Below are positions 18,797 through 26,607 of a stretch of 64,000 nucleotides of DNA, piece by piece. A program made the position numbers and the translations under genes. Source of the DNA: Duganella sacchari (GTDB taxonomy: Bacteria; Pseudomonadota; Gammaproteobacteria; Burkholderiales; Burkholderiaceae_D); the NCBI RefSeq assembly GCF_900143065.1, contig NZ_FRCX01000002.1:310001-374000 (forward strand), in the 5' to 3' direction. Every line of letters begins with the position of its first letter. The stretch's first letter is position 1. Under the pieces are notes generated by a model. That model did not search any database. It had not been told where the DNA came from and saw only the letters and a list, made by a program, of their open reading frames with translations.

Positions 18797-19240
18797 TCAG
18801 GCTTCTTCGCGCAGTGCGATGCCCAGGTTTTGCAAATGCGGCGCGTTTTCGCAAGCCAGGTAGCTGGCGCTTTCGCTTTCGCTCAGATTGATGTGCTGAT
18901 GCCAGGCCCACACTGGCACATAGAACGCATCGCCACGCTGCCAGCGCACCTCGCGGTCGCCGATGACCGACATGCCCTGGCCTTCCAGCACGTAGATCAG
19001 GGTTTCGTAGTTGTGGCGGTGGCGGCGGGTCTGCTGGCCCGGCGTCAGGCCGCCGATGGTCATGCTGATGACTTTCGACGGCAGATCGACGATGTGCACC
19101 GCGTGCTGGCGGTCACGCGAGAAGTCTGCGTCATCGTCGCCGTGGCGGCCCATGACATCCACATGCACCAGGCGCTCCGGCACCTCGGCCTGCAGCTGCG
19201 ATGGCACGCGGCCGAAATCGCGGGAGGAATGCTGGGTCAT
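18797..19240 (-). CDS. Single-domain cupin protein
   Basis: A 147-residue cupin with a metal-site pattern: HRH at residues 74-76, Glu79, and a second-motif histidine in WAWHQH (114/116). Such small cupins are dioxygenases, isomerases or binding proteins, often acting on aromatic or hydroxylated acids. It overlaps the di-iron oxygenase gene by four bases (ATGA) and is followed by the GriH-type gene. A role in tailoring the aminohydroxybenzoate, or in supporting its N-oxygenation, is plausible but inferred from position only. Confidence 0.8.
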   Translation of the reverse strand: MTQHSSRDFGRVPSQLQAEVPERLVHVDVMGRHGDDDADFSRDRQHAVHIVDLPSKVISMTIGGLTPGQQTRRHRHNYETLIYVLEGQGMSVIGDREVRWQRGDAFYVPVWAWHQHINLSESESASYLACENAPHLQNLGIALREEA

Positions 19241-19896
19241 TGGCGCGCTCCTTCCATGACGCCGTCAAAGAACGCCAGGCGCGCCGCGATCATGGCCTGC
19301 GCGCCTTCCAGCATGCGTTCTTCGCCCTGTGGATTGTCCTGCTGCAGACGTTGCAAAATCTCGCGCATGGTGTCGGCGTGGTCGTCGTCGCATTCCACGT
19401 GGATGCGGAAAAAATGCAGGCGCTCCGGTGCGATGCCATTGGCTTCGAAACCGGAGATGATGTCGCTGTACAGCGCCGGCACGATGGCTTCCGCACCCAG
19501 GCACAGCGCGCCCAGGCCATACGCCGGGTCGGGCTGTTTGCAGTAGTGGAAGGTGGTGCTGATCAGCTTTTGGGTGCTGTCAAACAGCGGCGCCTGTTGC
19601 AGGTCGATGCCAAACTGTTCGATCATGCGGGCAAAGATGCGCGCATGCGGCTCGCCTCCCTCTTCGCCGAAGCCCAGTTCTTCGGCCAGGTTTTCCGCCA
19701 GCCGCATGACATCGCCCGCATCGTGCAGATTGGCGATCAGCGCGCACAGGTAGCGTGTGAAGTAGGCGCTGTATTTGGCGTGCTGGGTCAGGAAGATATT
19801 CAGCTCACGGTCGGTGATGCTGCCGTCCCGGCAGCGCTGCACGAACGGATGGCTGCGCAGACGTTCCACATACTCTTCAGTGATGCGTTGATACAT
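19237..19896 (-). CDS. Haem-oxygenase-like di-iron oxygenase (HDO family)
   Basis: A 219-residue all-helical protein of the TenA/haem-oxygenase-like fold with the ligand set of the HDO superfamily. An acidic residue lies in NLAEELG (E72/E73), then His84 in EPHARIF, Glu136 in GAEAIVPALY, and the H-x3-D-x2-H triad His166/Asp170/His173. Relatives include SznF (N-oxygenation), BesC and UndA (C-C cleavage) and CADD. In this operon the most economical substrate is the arylamine of 3-amino-4-hydroxybenzoate, giving a hydroxylamine, nitroso or nitro group, but this is inference. A good AAGGAG precedes the start. It overlaps the cupin gene by four bases. Confidence 0.85.
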   Translation of the reverse strand: MYQRITEEYVERLRSHPFVQRCRDGSITDRELNIFLTQHAKYSAYFTRYLCALIANLHDAGDVMRLAENLAEELGFGEEGGEPHARIFARMIEQFGIDLQQAPLFDSTQKLISTTFHYCKQPDPAYGLGALCLGAEAIVPALYSDIISGFEANGIAPERLHFFRIHVECDDDHADTMREILQRLQQDNPQGEERMLEGAQAMIAARLAFFDGVMEGARQ

Positions 19897-19949
19897 GGTG
19901 TTGTTCTCCTTGTCGGGATCTTGGAATAGTCAGGAATAATCAAGAATAA

Positions 19950-20792
19950 TCAGGACTGCAGATTGGCCTTGGCCAGCCCGGTCAGCACGGCGCCGGGACC
20001 GACTTCCTGGAACAGCATCGGCCCCTGGGCGGCCAGGTAGGCCAGGCTTTGCCGCCAGCGCACCGGGTGCGTCAGGTGGGCCGACAGGCGTGCCGGCCAG
20101 TCCGCGCCGTCGTGCGGCTGGGCCGACTGGTTGGACATCACCGGCATGGCGGGCTTGCGATAGCTTTGCTGGGCGCAGAAGGCGCGGAACTCGTCGGCTG
20201 CCGCCGCCATGTGCTGGGTGTGGAAGGCGCCGCTGACCTTGAGCGGCACCACCTTGCCGCCCTGGCGGGCCGTGATCTGGCGGCTGGCCGCCTCCAGTGC
20301 GGCCGTCCCGCCCGCGCACACCACCTGGTTCGGCGCATTGTCATTGGCGATCGAGAAGTCGCCGCCCAGTTCCGCCGCGACTCCATCGAGCACGGCGCGG
20401 TCCGGGTCCAGCACGGCGAACATGCCGCCCTTGCCGTTCTGGCGCGCCATCAACTCGCCGCGCTTCTGCACCAGCGCCAGGCCGGTGGCGAAGTCGATCA
20501 CGCCCGCAGCCAGCATGGCGTTGTATTCACCGAGGCTGTGGCCGATGACGTAGTCGGCCCGGATGCCGCTGCGGCGCACCAGGTCCATATGCATCAGCGC
20601 CGATACCGTGTACAGCGCGGGCTGGGTATAGGCCGTGTCGTTCAGCTTCGGACCACCTTCCGCGCAGACCGCCGCCAGGTCGTAGCCAAGGATCTCCTGC
20701 GCCTGGCGCATCTGCTCGGGAAACTGGCTGAATACCGCGCTGCCCATGCCCTTGTGCTGCGCCCCCTGACCGGGGAACATCAATGTCATCAT
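19950..20792 (-). CDS. Free-standing malonyl-CoA:ACP transacylase (trans-AT)
   Basis: A 280-residue FabD-type acyltransferase. It has the oxyanion/N-terminal motif FPGQGAQ, nucleophile Ser86 in GHSLGE, Arg111 in QKRGE, and His191 in GAFHT, the malonyl-type pattern. None of the three ketosynthase proteins upstream contains an AT domain, so this enzyme should load malonyl units onto all their carrier domains in trans. It overlaps the type II thioesterase stop by four bases. A leftover housekeeping FabD is unlikely given its place inside the cluster. Confidence 0.93.
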   Translation of the reverse strand: MMTLMFPGQGAQHKGMGSAVFSQFPEQMRQAQEILGYDLAAVCAEGGPKLNDTAYTQPALYTVSALMHMDLVRRSGIRADYVIGHSLGEYNAMLAAGVIDFATGLALVQKRGELMARQNGKGGMFAVLDPDRAVLDGVAAELGGDFSIANDNAPNQVVCAGGTAALEAASRQITARQGGKVVPLKVSGAFHTQHMAAAADEFRAFCAQQSYRKPAMPVMSNQSAQPHDGADWPARLSAHLTHPVRWRQSLAYLAAQGPMLFQEVGPGAVLTGLAKANLQS

Positions 20793-21598
20793 TGCACTCT
20801 CCTTGCTTTTTCAAGAATTTCCATCAGGTTGTCCATGGCTGCCGCGTGGGCGCTTTTGAGGAAGAAGTGATCGCCGGGGAACAGCCGTCCCGCGAATCCC
20901 TGTCCGGAGAAAGCGTCCCAGCGGTAGATCCGTTCGATCGGCACCTCGGGATCATCAGCGCCGCCCCAGACATGCAGCGGGCATTGCAGCGTCTGCGCTT
21001 GTGGGCAGTGGTGGCCGTCGGCCACCATGAAATCTGCCTGGAAGGTACGCATGAATACTTCCATGAACGGCCCGTCGGCCAGTAATGCGGGGTCGGTGCC
21101 GCCCAGCCGCTCCAGCTCGCGCAGGATTTTTTCGCGCGAAAAGGCGCCACGCTGCACCGCCGGTGGCTGGGTGCGCGGCGCACCGCGTCCAGCCAGGATC
21201 AGGGCGGCAGGACGGCGGTGCTGCGCCTGCTGCTGGCGCAACGCCAGCTCAAACGCCAGGATCGCGCCCATGCTGAAACCGAACAGCACATACGGCCGGT
21301 CCAGCAATGGCTCGAGGCCCTGCTGCACCGCCGCCATCAGCGGTTCAAGGCTGTCGTATGGCGCTTCGCCGAGGCGGCGACCGCGTCCCGGCAGCTGGAC
21401 TGCGACAAATTCGATCCAGTCCATGGCCTGGAAGTAGCGCACCCACGGCACAAAAAAACCGGCATTGCCGCCTGCGTGATGAAACGCGATCAGGCGCAGG
21501 CGGGCCTGCGGCGCGTGGGTTTGTGCGCCGATCCAGGGCGACCTTGGGCGGACCGTCCGTACGGGCGATTGGGCAGCCGGGGTTTGCAGTTCAAACAT
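20789..21598 (-). CDS. Type II (proofreading) thioesterase
   Basis: A 269-residue alpha/beta hydrolase of the GrsT/RifR class. It has FHHAGGNAGFF near residue 40, then LPGRGRR, nucleophile Ser109 in GFSMG, and a late D/H pair in DDPEVP and GDHFFL. These enzymes strip stalled or wrong acyl groups from carrier domains. The chosen ATG lies one base after the PPTase stop (TGAGATG), showing tight coupling. Unlike the release domain in the third megasynthase, it keeps the normal serine. Confidence 0.9.
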   Translation of the reverse strand: MFELQTPAAQSPVRTVRPRSPWIGAQTHAPQARLRLIAFHHAGGNAGFFVPWVRYFQAMDWIEFVAVQLPGRGRRLGEAPYDSLEPLMAAVQQGLEPLLDRPYVLFGFSMGAILAFELALRQQQAQHRRPAALILAGRGAPRTQPPAVQRGAFSREKILRELERLGGTDPALLADGPFMEVFMRTFQADFMVADGHHCPQAQTLQCPLHVWGGADDPEVPIERIYRWDAFSGQGFAGRLFPGDHFFLKSAHAAAMDNLMEILEKARRVQ

Positions 21599-21599
21599 C

Positions 21600-22340
21600 T
21601 CACATCCTCCATCCATGCCAGGACCAGTGCCGCATGCGCAGCACCGGTGGTTGTGTGTCTGCCAGTGCGACCGCGCCGCACCAGCCAGGTTGTTGCAAGT
21701 GCAGCGGCAGCAGCTGCATCGACGCCATCGGCGCCGGCGCTTCCAGCATGCGTAGCGCGTAGCCGGGCCGGAATTCAATGCTGAAGCCATCGAGCGGGCT
21801 GCTCAGGCCAACACCGAGCGCCTTCAGGCAGGCTTCCTTGCCGGTCCACCAGCGGTAGAACCCGGCCAGACGCTGGTTTTCATCCAGCGTCCAGAAGGCG
21901 TGCTTTTCCTGCACGCTGAAGTGGCGCCGCACCAGCGGCAGCAGCAAGGGCAGCGGCGCGCAGCATTCGATGTCGATGCCGATTTCACCTTGCGGGGCCA
22001 GCGCCACCACCGCCATGCCATGCGAATGCGAGAGATTGAATGACAGCGGCGGCATGCCATCGGCCAGGCGCGGCTTGCCGTTGGCGTCACTGCTCAAGGC
22101 CACCTGCTCCGGCGCCAGGCCCAGCGTGTGGCCCAGGATTCCGCGCAAGGCGGCATGCGCCGCCAGATAACGGCGGCGCAGCGGCGCAAAGGCAAAGCGT
22201 CCGGCACGGGCACGCTCGGACTGGTCGAGCACTTCCAGGCAGTCGTCGTCGGTCGCCAGGCAGTCGTCAAGCTGCACCATCCAGGCGTGCAGTTCACCTG
22301 CTGGCGGTCGTCGGGCTGGCGCGTACGGCATGCTGTGCAT
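21600..22340 (-). CDS. 4'-phosphopantetheinyl transferase (Sfp type)
   Basis: A 246-residue Sfp-class transferase that activates carrier domains with the phosphopantetheine arm. Visible signatures are FNLSHSHG near 101-108, the Mg-binding GIDIE at 121-125, and WWTGKEACLK at 164-173. It is directly followed by the type II thioesterase. Its presence supports the cluster being self-sufficient. The start could also be nine bases later (second Met). Confidence 0.92.
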   Translation of the reverse strand: MHSMPYAPARRPPAGELHAWMVQLDDCLATDDDCLEVLDQSERARAGRFAFAPLRRRYLAAHAALRGILGHTLGLAPEQVALSSDANGKPRLADGMPPLSFNLSHSHGMAVVALAPQGEIGIDIECCAPLPLLLPLVRRHFSVQEKHAFWTLDENQRLAGFYRWWTGKEACLKALGVGLSSPLDGFSIEFRPGYALRMLEAPAPMASMQLLPLHLQQPGWCGAVALADTQPPVLRMRHWSWHGWRM

Positions 22341-22450
22341 CGTGGCGTTTTCCTTGTTGGCGGCAGATGCAGGGATGAGTGCTCCCCCGGCGCGGCCGCA
22401 CCGTGAAAAAAATCAGTTCAGGTGTGGCGCCGCCTCAGCGGCGCCAGGGA

Positions 22451-23143
22451 TCAGCTTTCCACTTCCGGTGAAGCGCGGGCGATGCTGCTGGCGTAGTCGC
22501 GCGGACCACAGGACTGGCGCACGGCATTCCACGCCGCCGCCGCATCCTTCATGGTCTTGCCCGCATTACGCGGCTTGTCGGCCAGGTAGGCGCGCACGAA
22601 GTTGTTGTACTCCCACGTGTGCATCAAGGTCGACTTGTAGTTCTTGTCCTTGCGGCGTTCAAATTCCGCCACCCATTCGCGCGCCAGATCGCCGTAAGTC
22701 AGCGGTGCGCCTACGTGATTGCGGCGGTAGCGCTGCAAGTGGGCGGTGAAATGAAAGTGCGGACCGATCTCGGACTCGAAGAACGCACGCGTCTCGGCGT
22801 CGCACTTGTAATCCGGGCCGACAGGCTGGTCGAGCGCCAGCTTGCGCGGCCCGCCCGGCGGCAGGCTGCGCGCCGGCGCCTTGACCTGGCGTGCGGCGCG
22901 GGGCTTGCTGGACGGTTGCGGCCGCTCCGCCAGATGCGCGCGCACCCGCTCGACCACCTCATGCTTCTGGCCACTGGACGGCAGGCCCGCCTCGCGGCAG
23001 TACGCCACCAGTTCCGCCATATACCAGTAATAGCGGTCCAGTGCATCCGGCGCCATGTCCTCGGCAAGCGCGGGACGGTCAGGATGGACTTTCAGCATGC
23101 CGGTTTTCCTGGCCGGCTGTCGTTGCGGGCGCGGCTGGTTCAC
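22451..23143 (-). CDS. SAP-domain / DUF6434-like protein
   Basis: About 230 residues beginning with a GTG that overlaps the stop of the GyrI-like gene by four bases; an internal ATG at 23098 with a reasonable AGGA is an alternative start. The N-terminal half holds a SAP-like helix-extended loop-helix (YCREAGLPSSGQKHEVVERV). The C-terminal half, with GPHFHFTAHLQRYRR and WEYNNFVRAYL, matches what I recall as DUF6434. SAP motifs bind nucleic acid. Its role in a natural-product operon is unclear; DNA protection or regulation is conceivable. Confidence 0.7.
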   Translation of the reverse strand: MNQPRPQRQPARKTGMLKVHPDRPALAEDMAPDALDRYYWYMAELVAYCREAGLPSSGQKHEVVERVRAHLAERPQPSSKPRAARQVKAPARSLPPGGPRKLALDQPVGPDYKCDAETRAFFESEIGPHFHFTAHLQRYRRNHVGAPLTYGDLAREWVAEFERRKDKNYKSTLMHTWEYNNFVRAYLADKPRNAGKTMKDAAAAWNAVRQSCGPRDYASSIARASPEVES

Positions 23144-23583
23144 TGTTGTACCGCCACGTAGATGTCGGCGCTTTTCTCGCCGATCACTTCGAAATCGCCG
23201 CTGTAGGTGCGCTGCAGGTCTGCGCGGCTCCAGATATGTTCCCAGGCCTGGCGGATCGCGCGCGGATCGTCGATCGTGAACTTGGCGTAGGTGGCCGCTG
23301 GCAGCGTTACCTGGTGCAGGCCGGCCGGCACGTCTTCGCCCGATGGCACGCGGTTACCCAGCATCAGCGTGTAGGCGCCGTTGGCGTCGCTCTCGTAGTC
23401 GAAATACGCTTCGTAGATCGCCGGATCGACAGCGCGCGCCACCTTGGCGGTGACGCCCTGCTGGAAGAACTGGCCCCAGTGCTGCTGGATCTTTTGCATG
23501 CCCGCTTCGCTGTTATCGGTGCGCAGGGTAATGCCGGCGATGGTCACAGGCTCCATCGTCACCAGGTCGTAATGCATAGTCAT
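23140..23583 (-). CDS. GyrI-like small-molecule-binding protein
   Basis: A 147-residue stand-alone GyrI/AraC-effector-binding domain. It begins MHYDLVTMEPVTIAGITLRT, with YFDYESDANGAYTLMLG in the middle and GDFEVIGEKSADIYVAV at the end, all typical of the fold. There is no DNA-binding domain. Related proteins bind drugs (TipAS-type) or hydrolyse electrophilic natural products such as cyclopropane-containing DNA alkylators. Between a MATE exporter and a SAP protein, it is a good candidate for self-resistance. The start has a clear AAGGAG. Confidence 0.82.
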   Translation of the reverse strand: MTMHYDLVTMEPVTIAGITLRTDNSEAGMQKIQQHWGQFFQQGVTAKVARAVDPAIYEAYFDYESDANGAYTLMLGNRVPSGEDVPAGLHQVTLPAATYAKFTIDDPRAIRQAWEHIWSRADLQRTYSGDFEVIGEKSADIYVAVQQ

Positions 23584-23639
23584 TTTTACTCCTTACATAA
23601 AAAACAATGTGAATAATAAGGCATTTTGAGGCTGGGCGA

Positions 23640-24977
23640 TCACGCAGTTACCGAGCGCCCCTGCCAGATGCCGGAATTCCAGCGCAGGTAGTTGATCGTG
23701 CCACGCAGGCCTTCATCCACCGCCAGACCTATCCACAAGCCTGCCATGCCGGCCGACGTGGCCAGGCACAGGTACAGCGCCAGCGGCACGGCCACCAGCC
23801 AGGTGGTGCCCACGCCCACCAGCGCCGGGAAGTTGGCGTCGCCGGCCGCCTTCAATGCGAAGCTGGTCAGGGTGCCGAACGAGCGCGCCGCTTCCAGCAC
23901 CAGGCCAATGGTCAACAGGCCCAGACTGATCTCGATGACTTTGGGATCGGTCGTGAAAACGCCGATCAGCTGTGGACCGAAAGCGCGCAGCGCGGCCGCG
24001 ATAATCAGGCTACCCGCGATGGCAATGCGCAGGTTCTTGCGCAGCGTGGCGTCGGCCGCCTGCGGCTGGCCTGCGCCCGCCAGTATCGCCACCAGTACCT
24101 GGTTGCCGATCGAAACCGCCGCCGCCCAGCAGATGGCCAGCGTGGCCAGGTTCATCACGTACACGCGGGCCGCCATCGCCTCCGTGCCCAGACGCACGGC
24201 AGCGGCGGCAATCACCAGCATGGCCAGTTCTGACGACACCGGTTGCACCACGGACGGTACGCCGATACGCAGCACAGTACGCAGCGGCACGGCCGGTGCG
24301 CTCAAGAAGGCGGACCAGCGATAGCGCGCCAGGCCGCTGCTGACGATAACTGCCAGATAGAACACGATCACCAGCGCCTGCGCCAGGATGGTGGCCAGCG
24401 CCACGCCGTAGATGCCCATGCCGCGCTGCTGGAACAGCAGATTCAGGCCGATATTGGCGATGATGGCCAGCAGGCCGCCGAACATATTCCAGATGGTTTT
24501 GCCCTGCGAGACAAACACGCAGGCCAGGCCGTATTTGACGCTGATGAGCAGCATGGCCGGAGCGATGTAGTGCAGGAAGTTGGCCGCATCCAGCAGTTCC
24601 GCGCCTTCCAGACCCAGGCCGGCGGCGATTTGCGGTGCGGTCTGACCCACCACCAATGCCGTCACGGCGCCCAGCAGCAGGTTGATGACGATGGCCGCGC
24701 AGTAGACGCGCGACACTTCCTCCGGTTTGCCGGCGCCGATGAACTGGCCGGCGACGTTGCTGGCGCCCTGCGCCATCATCATGAACACCAGCACGAAGAC
24801 CATGAAGATCGGGATGACGGTGCCGACGCTGGCCGCCGCCTGGTCCGACAGGCGGCTCAGGAAGTAGGAATCGGAGAAGAAGATCGAAAACGTCAGCAGC
24901 AGTTCGATAAACACCGGGATGACGATGGCCCACACGGGCGGCATCTGCTGCTGGGAGGACTGCGGCTTATTGCTCAT
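23640..24977 (-). CDS. MATE-family efflux transporter
   Basis: A 445-residue protein with about 12 membrane helices in two similar halves, as in multidrug-and-toxin extrusion pumps. The first helix is followed by FFSDSYFLSRLSDQAAASVG, a MATE-typical segment. The ATG at 24977 is preferred because AAGGAA sits at the right distance upstream; 24992 is possible. The gene overlaps the HpaB-type gene by 11 bases. It probably exports the cluster product. Confidence 0.9.
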   Translation of the reverse strand: MSNKPQSSQQQMPPVWAIVIPVFIELLLTFSIFFSDSYFLSRLSDQAAASVGTVIPIFMVFVLVFMMMAQGASNVAGQFIGAGKPEEVSRVYCAAIVINLLLGAVTALVVGQTAPQIAAGLGLEGAELLDAANFLHYIAPAMLLISVKYGLACVFVSQGKTIWNMFGGLLAIIANIGLNLLFQQRGMGIYGVALATILAQALVIVFYLAVIVSSGLARYRWSAFLSAPAVPLRTVLRIGVPSVVQPVSSELAMLVIAAAAVRLGTEAMAARVYVMNLATLAICWAAAVSIGNQVLVAILAGAGQPQAADATLRKNLRIAIAGSLIIAAALRAFGPQLIGVFTTDPKVIEISLGLLTIGLVLEAARSFGTLTSFALKAAGDANFPALVGVGTTWLVAVPLALYLCLATSAGMAGLWIGLAVDEGLRGTINYLRWNSGIWQGRSVTA

Positions 24978-26607
24978 GCTGGTTTCCTTCAATGGCTGGT
25001 GATAATGGGGGATTCATATGCGCTGCGAGCGCGGGCGCGATGTCGTTGGCGGCGGCGCGCAGCGGCCGGTCCAGCTGGATCGGCGCGGCGTGCAGCTCGC
25101 GGCCGGCCGGTAATGGTGCTGGCACCGAAATCTCGTCGAGGATGCGCTGGCCGATCTCGCTGCGGTCGAACTGGTTGAATAGCGCGATGCGGTTGCGCGC
25201 CAGGTCGCCGCGGTTCCAGCGTTCATACAGTTCCTGGCGCATGCCGTAGCTGTCGCAGGTCAGGTCCCACGCCATGCGGAACAGGCGCGATTTCCGGTCG
25301 ACATCGATGTCCTTGCCGCGCATGTAGCGCTCCAGCAGCGGGCGCAGTTCGGGTGTCGCCAGGTCGGCTTCACTGGGTTGCATCAGCAGGCCGGAGGCGC
25401 CCAGTTCGCGCAGGATCTCGCTGGCGCGGGTGCCGAATTGCGCTGCAAAGGTGTCCGGCCCCAGCGTCGAACCCGGCGCCAGCAGGCCGCCTGCGGTGCG
25501 GCTACGCTCCTGCTGCATGCCGAGCAGCGCCAGGCGGGCCATTTCGACATAGGTGGTCAGCTCGCCCAGCTTGCCCTGCACTTCGCGGAAGCTGCTGACG
25601 CCTATCGAATCGCTGACCATGGCCGCTACCGCCAGCGTGGTCCGCATGCGGTGGTAGAAGCGGATCTGGCCCACGTACAGCGACCAGGCGTTGAGGCGAC
25701 GGAAGCCCTCGAATGCGGTTTTGCTGTCGCGCAGCAGGAAGATGCGGTTGCGCGGCACGAACACGTCGTCGAAGAACAGCATTGCGTCCTGCTCGTCGTA
25801 GCGGCTGGCGAACGGATGGGAGAAGCTGTTTTCCGGCCGCGCCAGCGCCTCCCGGCACATGATGCGCAGGCCTGGCGCCTGCATCGGCAAGGCGCACCAG
25901 ATGACGAATTCGGGACGCTCGCGCATGGCGAAGGTCGGCGACATATAAATCAGCACCTCGTGCGCAAACGGCGACATGGTAGCCAGCTGCTTGGCGCCGC
26001 GGATCACCACACCTTCCGGTGTCTCCTTGATGACGCGTAGCGCCAGGTCGGCACTTTCGGCCGGCCCGGACGAACGGTCGATCTGCGGATCGCCAATGGC
26101 ATGCGTGATGCTCAGGTCATGCCGGGCGCAGTACGCATGGTAGTGCGCCGCGTTGGCGCCAAACTGCGGATCGACTTTCGCCAGTTCGGCCTGATAGTCG
26201 TGCAGGCCCACTACCACATTGGCCATGAAGTCCGGCACGCGCGGCAGTTGGCCCCAGCTGTTCTGCATCCACAGATGGGAGTTGGCCCATTTGGCGTCCA
26301 GCTGGGCGTCGTCCTGCGGCAGCGTGTATGAGTGGCTGATACGGTAGCTGGCATCCGGCACGGCGACCGTCATCTGCTCGCGCAGCGCGTCGCTGTGCTG
26401 CAGATCGTACAGGCGCGCCATCTCGTTACGCAAGCCGGCGTAAGCCTGATGCTCGGTCACGCGGACACGCTGGCCATCCAGCCAGACTTCACGGTTGTCG
26501 TCCAGGCTGTCCAGATAGGCCTGGCCGGTCAGCGCGCCGTGGGCATGGTCCAGCCGCATTTCCAGCTGATAGTCCAGCGAGGTGAATGGATTTGAATGAT
26601 TACGCAT
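24967..26607 (-). CDS. HpaB-type flavin-dependent monooxygenase
   Basis: A 546-residue protein of the 4-hydroxyphenylacetate 3-monooxygenase (oxygenase component) family, with the characteristic start TGQAYLDSLDDNREVWLDG, then HPFASRYDEQDAML and the acyl-CoA-dehydrogenase-like C-terminal helical bundle. These enzymes hydroxylate phenols ortho to OH using FADH2 from a separate reductase. No reductase gene is seen in the window. In this context a hydroxylation or related oxidation of the 3-amino-4-hydroxybenzoyl ring is likely, free or carrier-bound. The start at 26607 overlaps the PKS stop by 8 bases and has a strong AAGGGGG. Confidence 0.88.
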   Translation of the reverse strand: MRNHSNPFTSLDYQLEMRLDHAHGALTGQAYLDSLDDNREVWLDGQRVRVTEHQAYAGLRNEMARLYDLQHSDALREQMTVAVPDASYRISHSYTLPQDDAQLDAKWANSHLWMQNSWGQLPRVPDFMANVVVGLHDYQAELAKVDPQFGANAAHYHAYCARHDLSITHAIGDPQIDRSSGPAESADLALRVIKETPEGVVIRGAKQLATMSPFAHEVLIYMSPTFAMRERPEFVIWCALPMQAPGLRIMCREALARPENSFSHPFASRYDEQDAMLFFDDVFVPRNRIFLLRDSKTAFEGFRRLNAWSLYVGQIRFYHRMRTTLAVAAMVSDSIGVSSFREVQGKLGELTTYVEMARLALLGMQQERSRTAGGLLAPGSTLGPDTFAAQFGTRASEILRELGASGLLMQPSEADLATPELRPLLERYMRGKDIDVDRKSRLFRMAWDLTCDSYGMRQELYERWNRGDLARNRIALFNQFDRSEIGQRILDEISVPAPLPAGRELHAAPIQLDRPLRAAANDIAPALAAHMNPPLSPAIEGNQHEQ

